Below are positions 59,653-64,000 of a stretch of DNA of 64,000 nucleotides, piece after piece; position 1 is the first letter of the stretch; each line of letters opens with the position of its first letter. The stretch comes from Geomonas diazotrophica. Lineage in GTDB: Bacteria; Desulfobacterota; Desulfuromonadia; Geobacterales; Geobacteraceae. Location: the NCBI RefSeq assembly GCF_018919385.1, contig NZ_JAHLMF010000001.1, positions 1 through 64,000 of the forward strand, in the 5' to 3' direction. The translations under genes and the position numbers were made by a program. Below the pieces are notes generated by a model. The model made no database searches. It saw only the letters and a list, made by a program, of their open reading frames with translations, and was not told the DNA's origin.

Positions 59653-60756
59653 ATGTCCTACGGCATCGTGACAGAACAGATCACCACCTTCGACACCGAG
59701 CTGCGCCTGGAGAGCGGCCGCATCCTCGGGCCGATCGACATCGCCTATGAGACCTACGGCACGCTCAACGAGGCCCGCTCCAACGCCATCCTGGTGACCC
59801 ATGCCTGGACCGGGAGTGCGCACCTGGCCGGCCGCCACAGCGAAGACGAGAAGCGCGCCGGCTGGTGGGACGAGATCGTGGGACCGGGGTGCCTTTTGGA
59901 CACCGACCGCTACTTCGTCATCTGTTCCAACGTGATCGGCTCCTGCTTCGGCTCCACCGGCCCGACCTCCATCAACCCCAAGACCGGAAAGCGCTACAAC
60001 CTCGCCTTCCCGGTCATAACGGTGCGGGACATGGTCAAGGCCCAGACGCTGCTCCTGGACCGGCTCGGCATCGAGAAACTCTTCTGCGTCCTGGGCGGCA
60101 GCATGGGCGGGATGCAGGCCCTGGAGTGGGCCACCCAGTACCCGGACAGGGTCGCCTCGGCGGTCGTGCTGGCCACGACGCCGCGCCCGTCGGCGCAGGC
60201 GATCTCGCTGAACGCGGTGGCGCGCTGGGCTATCTTCAACGACCCTACCTGGAAGAAGGGGGAGTACCGCAAGAACCCCAAGGATGGCCTGGCGCTGGCC
60301 CGCGGCATCGGGCACATCACCTTCCTCTCCGACGAGTCCATGACCGCCAAGTTCGGCCGCCGCTTCTCGGCCCGCGACGGACAGTTCGACTTCTTCGGCC
60401 AGTTCGAGGTGGAGCGCTACCTGAACTACAACGGCTACAACTTCGTGGACCGTTTCGACGCCAATTCCTTCCTCTACCTGGCCAAGGCGCTCGACCTCTA
60501 CGACGTCGCCGCCGGCTTCGAGTCGATGGAAGAGGCCTTCGAGCCGGTCCGCGCGCCGATCCAGTTCTTTGCCTTCACCTCGGACTGGCTTTACCCGCCG
60601 GCACAGACCGAGGAGATGGTCGCCACGCTCCAAAACCTGGGCAAGTCGGTGGAATACCACCTGATCACCTCGGCCTACGGCCATGACGCCTTCCTCCTCG
60701 AGCACCAGACCTTCACCCCCATGGTGCAGTCCTTCCTGGACGGCATCAAACCATAA
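59653..60756 (+). CDS. metX: Homoserine O-acetyltransferase
   Basis: A 367-residue alpha/beta-hydrolase-fold enzyme from ATG 59653: [56 protein letters not shown] (nucleophile Ser), late Asp in TSDWLYPP and His in [10 protein letters not shown]. Acylates homoserine with acetyl-CoA for methionine synthesis. Controlled by the SAM riboswitch. In many proteobacteria metW follows metX; here it does not. Confidence 0.96.
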   Translation: MSYGIVTEQITTFDTELRLESGRILGPIDIAYETYGTLNEARSNAILVTHAWTGSAHLAGRHSEDEKRAGWWDEIVGPGCLLDTDRYFVICSNVIGSCFGSTGPTSINPKTGKRYNLAFPVITVRDMVKAQTLLLDRLGIEKLFCVLGGSMGGMQALEWATQYPDRVASAVVLATTPRPSAQAISLNAVARWAIFNDPTWKKGEYRKNPKDGLALARGIGHITFLSDESMTAKFGRRFSARDGQFDFFGQFEVERYLNYNGYNFVDRFDANSFLYLAKALDLYDVAAGFESMEEAFEPVRAPIQFFAFTSDWLYPPAQTEEMVATLQNLGKSVEYHLITSAYGHDAFLLEHQTFTPMVQSFLDGIKP

Positions 60757-60817
60757 CGCGATCTGCCCCCCCTGTTTTACCGAATGCGGCTATCGGGAGA
60801 CGTTCAGCATCAACGTA

Positions 60818-60910
60818 GGGGCGAATAATTATTCGCCCCCGTTGGCATCTTTGCCCATCCCGCCATTGACGTTGGTCGGGCGCCGGGGGCGGGCGAATGC
60901 TCATTCGCCC
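60818..60910. repeat. Two dispersed palindromes (family A)
   Basis: GGGGCGAATAATTATTCGCCCC (60818-60839) has a trailing piece; only its 8-bp arms matter (GGGGCGAA...TTCGCCCC). The second copy GGGCGAATG-CT-CATTCGCCC spans 60891-60910. Both carry CCTAC/GTAGG flanks, as does the copy at 35585-35604. Confidence 0.85.
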
Positions 60911-60956
60911 CTACAGGTGCGGTCATAGCCCCCTCTCCTTGGAGGCAATAGCACGC

Positions 60957-60987
60957 AAAAAAAGGGCGGATGATCGCTCATCCGCCC
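60957..60987 (-). terminator. Terminator of the acetate-kinase-like gene
   Basis: GGGCGGATGA-TCGC-TCATCCGCCC (60964-60987) with a run of seven A at 60957-60963, which is a T-run for the minus strand. It ends the minus-strand gene and also separates it from metX. Confidence 0.85.
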
Positions 60988-61018
60988 CCTTCGGTAACTG
61001 CTCCGACTCCCGTCGAAC

Positions 61019-62221
61019 CTACTGCCACCCCATGATGGCCGCGACGTCCTCGTTGAGGACCATGTCCTCGCCGCTTGGTATCACGAAAACCTTGATGGAG
61101 GAGTGGTCCGCGCTGATCATGACGTCCTTTCCTCCCATGAGGGCCTCGGCGTCCCGTTTCAGATCCACCTCGATTCCGAACTGGCTCATTCCCTGGAGCG
61201 CCATGCCGCGCACCGGCCAGTCCTCCCACCCCTCGCCGTAGGTGAACACGATGGCGTCGGGCTTGCCCGTGACGGCGATGTAGGCCCCCAGGTACTTCCT
61301 CAGCCGGTAGGCCTCCATGTCGAGGGCGAGCTGGCAACGGGGATCCCCCACCACCGCTTCGTCCACCACGGTCCGGCGGCTGACCCGGCGCCCCACGATG
61401 CCGGCCAGGCCGCTCTTCTGGTTCAGGAACAGGTCGAGCTCCGTCACCGACACTCCCGCCTCGTTGGCCATGAAGGGGATGATGCCGGGGTCGATGTCGC
61501 CGCAGCGGGTACCCATCATGACACCCTCGAGCGGGGTGAGCCCCATGCTGGTGTCGACGGACACGCCGTTTTTGACCGCGCAGAGCGAGACACCGTTGCC
61601 GGTGTGGATGGTGACCATGTTGGAGTTTTCCAAAGGCACTCCGGCCAGTTCGGCCCCTCTCCTGGCGGCATGCAGGTGGGACTGACCGTGGAAGCCGTAG
61701 CGCCTGACGCCGTGTTTCTGGTACCACTCGTAGGGAAGCGGGTACATGTAGGCGGGCTCGGGCATGGTCTGGTGGAAGGCGGTATCGAAGATGGCTACCT
61801 GGGGTAGTTCCGGAAGGAGTTCCTGCGCCGCACGGATACCGGCGATGTTGGGCGTGTTGTGCAGCGGCGCCAATGTCGCCACCTCCCTGATCGCCTCGAC
61901 CACATCCTCGTCGATCAGCACCGATCTCGTGAAGCGCTCTCCCCCGTGCACCACCCGGTGCCCGATGGCCTTGATCTCTGTAAGGTCGCAGATCGCCCCT
62001 TCGCCTACGAGGGTGTCGAGAATCAGCCGCAGTGCATCCGTGTGATCAGCGCACTCCCCTTCCAGGTGCTTTGGGTCTGCCCCGGGAACGCGGTGGGTCA
62101 GGAAGGAATCCCCTACCACGATCCTTTCCACCTTGCCGGTGGCCACTAAGGACCGCTCGCCCCAGTTGTAGAGTTGGTACTGTGCCGAGAACCTCCGGCA
62201 GTTCAGGGTGAGAATCAGCAT
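61019..62221 (-). CDS. Divergent acetate kinase-like protein
   Basis: A 400-residue member of the acetate/butyrate kinase family, from ATG 62221 (GGAG ten bases upstream; longer starts exist). Retained: GHRVVHGGE, FHGQSH, HTGNGVS (usually HLGNGAS), DTSMGLTPLEGVMMGTRCGDIDP and the C-terminal IPSGED. Altered: the N-terminal N-x-G-S-S-S-x-K motif reads NCRRFSAQ, so two of its Ser and the Lys are lost, and the adenosine-loop G-I-G-E-N is GEGWED. The basic phosphate-binding Arg residues are kept. It may phosphorylate another acid, use another donor, or be regulatory. Not next to pta. Confidence 0.75.
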   Translation of the reverse strand: MLILTLNCRRFSAQYQLYNWGERSLVATGKVERIVVGDSFLTHRVPGADPKHLEGECADHTDALRLILDTLVGEGAICDLTEIKAIGHRVVHGGERFTRSVLIDEDVVEAIREVATLAPLHNTPNIAGIRAAQELLPELPQVAIFDTAFHQTMPEPAYMYPLPYEWYQKHGVRRYGFHGQSHLHAARRGAELAGVPLENSNMVTIHTGNGVSLCAVKNGVSVDTSMGLTPLEGVMMGTRCGDIDPGIIPFMANEAGVSVTELDLFLNQKSGLAGIVGRRVSRRTVVDEAVVGDPRCQLALDMEAYRLRKYLGAYIAVTGKPDAIVFTYGEGWEDWPVRGMALQGMSQFGIEVDLKRDAEALMGGKDVMISADHSSIKVFVIPSGEDMVLNEDVAAIMGWQ

Positions 62222-62434
62222 GCTGCTAAACTCCGATCCGGGCAGGAGAAAGCTCAGTCGTGCCCGCTGCAATTTGCGTATCTTCGGGAGAGGTACCGGG
62301 ATGTCAGCTACGATACGTGTGGAGAGTATGATCGGTGGGATGCCGCGGTCTTCACGGTTTCGCATTGACGGAACGTCCATAACTAGCACTATCTGTGGAA
62401 AAGTGCAAACAGTAACGGGTATGACAAAAGGAAA

Positions 62435-63472
62435 CTAACGGGCATCACTGAGGATGAAATCCGCTATGACGGGACGGTGATCGGAGGCCCTGCGGGTTCC
62501 TACCCAGCAGCGCTGGGTCTTGATCCCGGGAGTGGTCATGATGTGATCGATGCGCATCCAGGAAGCCCGCAGCCAGGGCACCTTGTTCTTGAGCAGGAAG
62601 TGCCCGTAGGTGTAACCGTACCCCCTCCCCCCCTGGGCGAAGGCGTCGCTGAGGCCTGCTTTCCTCAGGGTCTCACAGACCAGCGAGTGATCAGGCGAGT
62701 TGAAATCGCCGGCAACGACCACCTCCCCCTTTTCCCGTGCCAGGTACCCGGACACCGCCTGTGCCTGCCTGAGGCGCGTATCCACGTTGGCCTCGAAGCG
62801 GTCGATGGCCTTGGGGATGTACCAGGCGCCCCGCCGCGCCTTGCGGAAGGCGTTCAGGCCTCTTCTCGGGGTCTTGAAATGGACGTTGTAGAGGGTGATG
62901 TCGCGGGAGCCGACGCGCACCCGGCAACGCAGGAAGGATTCCCCCTTCCTCTCGTGGTAGGGGAGATCATGGACCTCGACATCGGAGATGGGAAACCTGC
63001 TGGCGACGAGATACTGCCCTTCGTTGTGCATCTGCCAGCCGGCCAGGTAGTCCGCCAGCGGGCCGCCACCTGCATCGACCGCGTCCTGGAAAAGGACGAT
63101 GTCGGGACGGCTTCTTTCCAGTTCCTCCACCAGCGGCATCAGGTCGCGCTTGCCGTACTTGACGTTCCAGGTCATCACCCGCAGCGTCTGAGGGGACTCT
63201 CCCCAGACCTTGTGCAGGGACCAGTGCCAGTCCATGATCGGCCCCAGAACCCGCAGGACGCCCAGAAGTGGCGCCCACACCAGGAGCTTCGCGCCGCGAC
63301 AGGCGGCAAGGGCCAGCAGCAGCCCCGGAACCGCCCAGATGAACTGGGGGAGGTAGAAGTTCAAGGCGGCAACCCAGAAGCGGTCCGGGCCTAGCCGGTT
63401 GAGAATGGTGATGGCGGCCAGCAAAAGAACGTAAGCCGTGTTGAGTCCCAGGAGCCAGTTGAACATACTCAT
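62435..63472 (-). CDS. Endonuclease/exonuclease/phosphatase-family membrane protein
   Basis: A 345-residue protein from ATG 63472 (GGGAGGCGG upstream; ATG 63466 also possible). Two or three N-terminal membrane segments (NTAYVLLLAAITILN, LPQFIWAVPGLLLALAAC) are followed by an exo/endo/phosphatase domain: RVMTWNVKYG, DIVLFQDAVD, YNVHFKTP, VVAGDFNSPDHS and late SDHRPVIADF. These give the Asn, Asp, Asn and His of the active site; the usual Q-E-x-x pair is Q-D here. The catalytic domain probably faces the periplasm. Substrate unknown. Confidence 0.85.
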   Translation of the reverse strand: MSMFNWLLGLNTAYVLLLAAITILNRLGPDRFWVAALNFYLPQFIWAVPGLLLALAACRGAKLLVWAPLLGVLRVLGPIMDWHWSLHKVWGESPQTLRVMTWNVKYGKRDLMPLVEELERSRPDIVLFQDAVDAGGGPLADYLAGWQMHNEGQYLVASRFPISDVEVHDLPYHERKGESFLRCRVRVGSRDITLYNVHFKTPRRGLNAFRKARRGAWYIPKAIDRFEANVDTRLRQAQAVSGYLAREKGEVVVAGDFNSPDHSLVCETLRKAGLSDAFAQGGRGYGYTYGHFLLKNKVPWLRASWMRIDHIMTTPGIKTQRCWVGTRRASDHRPVIADFILSDAR

Positions 63473-63524
63473 CCGCCTCCCTTGGAGCCCCGGCCGCTCC
63501 TGCCTGCCCGGGAGCGCCACACCC

Positions 63525-64000
63525 CTAGGATCTGGTGACGCTCTGGTTCCAGAAGGAGGCCATTTCCTGGGGCAACAGGTGCCAGTACTGCCCGTCGTAT
63601 TCCGTCGCGATATGGTGCAGCAGTTCCCGGTACAGCTCGCACGGGTATTCGTCATAGCCAACGTCGCCGTCGAAACTCATGTAGTCGGGGTGGGTGATCA
63701 GCAGGGCCATTCCGCCGTGGTCAGCGATCCAGCTCAGTTTCTCCTTCCAGATGCGGATGTCCTTCTCCCGGAACAGGATGAACATGGTGAAGTCCTGGGG
63801 GAGCGTGTAGGGGAGCACCACGTATTCCCTTCCCCTGACCTTGGTCTGGTGCACCGGGAAGATCGTTTTCAGTCCGTCGGATTGCGGCTCGAAGGGGTCG
63901 GTATCGAAAGCGGATGCCTCGTAAAGGATGTCAAGCCGATGCAGCCATTCGAAGTTGTGATAGACACACGGGGAGCGGAAGCCGACCGCACCCCATTTCT
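63525..64000 (-). CDS. Polysaccharide deacetylase-like protein (3' part)
   Basis: An open frame of 158 residues to the right edge, no start in the window. The readable part begins WGAVGFRSPCVYHNFEWLHRL, then FDTDPFEPQSDG, YVVLPYTLPQDFTMFILFREKDIRIWKEKLSWIADHGGMALLITHPDYM. The G-F-R-S-P motif and the late T-H-P-D-Y match the NodB-type deacetylase fold. The catalytic N-terminal motif lies outside the window. A cell-surface glycan modification role is inferred. The next gene downstream on the strand (endo/exonuclease/phosphatase) starts 53 bases after its stop. Confidence 0.8.
   Translation of the reverse strand, partial: KWGAVGFRSPCVYHNFEWLHRLDILYEASAFDTDPFEPQSDGLKTIFPVHQTKVRGREYVVLPYTLPQDFTMFILFREKDIRIWKEKLSWIADHGGMALLITHPDYMSFDGDVGYDEYPCELYRELLHHIATEYDGQYWHLLPQEMASFWNQSVTRS

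Overview
The window comes from a high-GC Geobacteraceae-type bacterium (Geobacter, Geomonas or Citrifermentans group). This is inferred from the mix of a Geobacter-style hyaSLBP [NiFe] hydrogenase operon, PocR and PAS hybrid kinases, PilZ proteins, a GSU1372-like beta-hydroxyacid dehydrogenase, a TIGR02757 protein and a SAM-riboswitch-controlled metX. Except for the first ~7.7 kb, gene density is high and codon use is uniformly GC-rich.

Bases 1-7746 are AT-richer and form the right end of a genomic island. It ends in a 3' tRNA-Asn(GTT) fragment (7747-7798), after which chromosome resumes with a terminator. From the left the island holds the end of an IS256-type element that has cut the last codons off a large recombinase (GmtZ-like), its upstream partner (GmtY-like tyrosine recombinase), a small unknown gene, and a divergent cargo cluster. 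In the cargo, an unknown gene plus metallophosphoesterase operon faces an HTH-HNH fusion across two interleaved promoters, each with its -35 box in a palindromic operator. A MITE-like repeat, a second HNH-type protein and two small unknown genes follow.

The core then holds: a TiaS-like/molybdenum-storage-protein-like gene pair (8.0-9.6 kb); a TetR-controlled TolC-HlyD-ABC-ABC-permease-permease efflux operon (10.3-17.6 kb); a Tat-exported C-GC-A-x-x-G redox protein; a NarL-type two-component system (18.5-20.9 kb); hyaSLBP with an Asp in place of a proximal-cluster Cys (21.3-25.5 kb), followed by a c-type cytochrome; a YgiB/YjfM-YjfC-YjfL-like trio (26.1-28.9 kb); modA; two hybrid kinases and a response regulator (30.2-35.0 kb); MarR; and a stand-alone GH13 enzyme.

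From 37.9 to 51.8 kb most genes are on the minus strand: a cytidylate-kinase-like protein, PilZ and REC genes, an SDR, an FKBP, a ROK kinase, an Smr protein, a PilZ membrane protein, polA, larE and an Rrf2 regulator. Within it, on the plus strand, lies a GspE-type ATPase whose catalytic C-terminus has been replaced by what looks like the tail of an HDOD protein. From 51.9 to 60.8 kb come dapF, a HIT-nfo-macro-dtd run, TIGR02757-pabBC, a beta-hydroxyacid dehydrogenase and riboswitch-metX. The right end carries a divergent acetate-kinase-like gene, an endonuclease/exonuclease/phosphatase protein and a partial polysaccharide-deacetylase-like gene.

Best candidates for something new: the island cargo with its shared-operator divergent promoters, the truncated recombinase pair, the GspE-HDOD chimera, the Asp-ligated hydrogenase small subunit, the TiaS-like/MoSto-like pair and the divergent acetate kinase.
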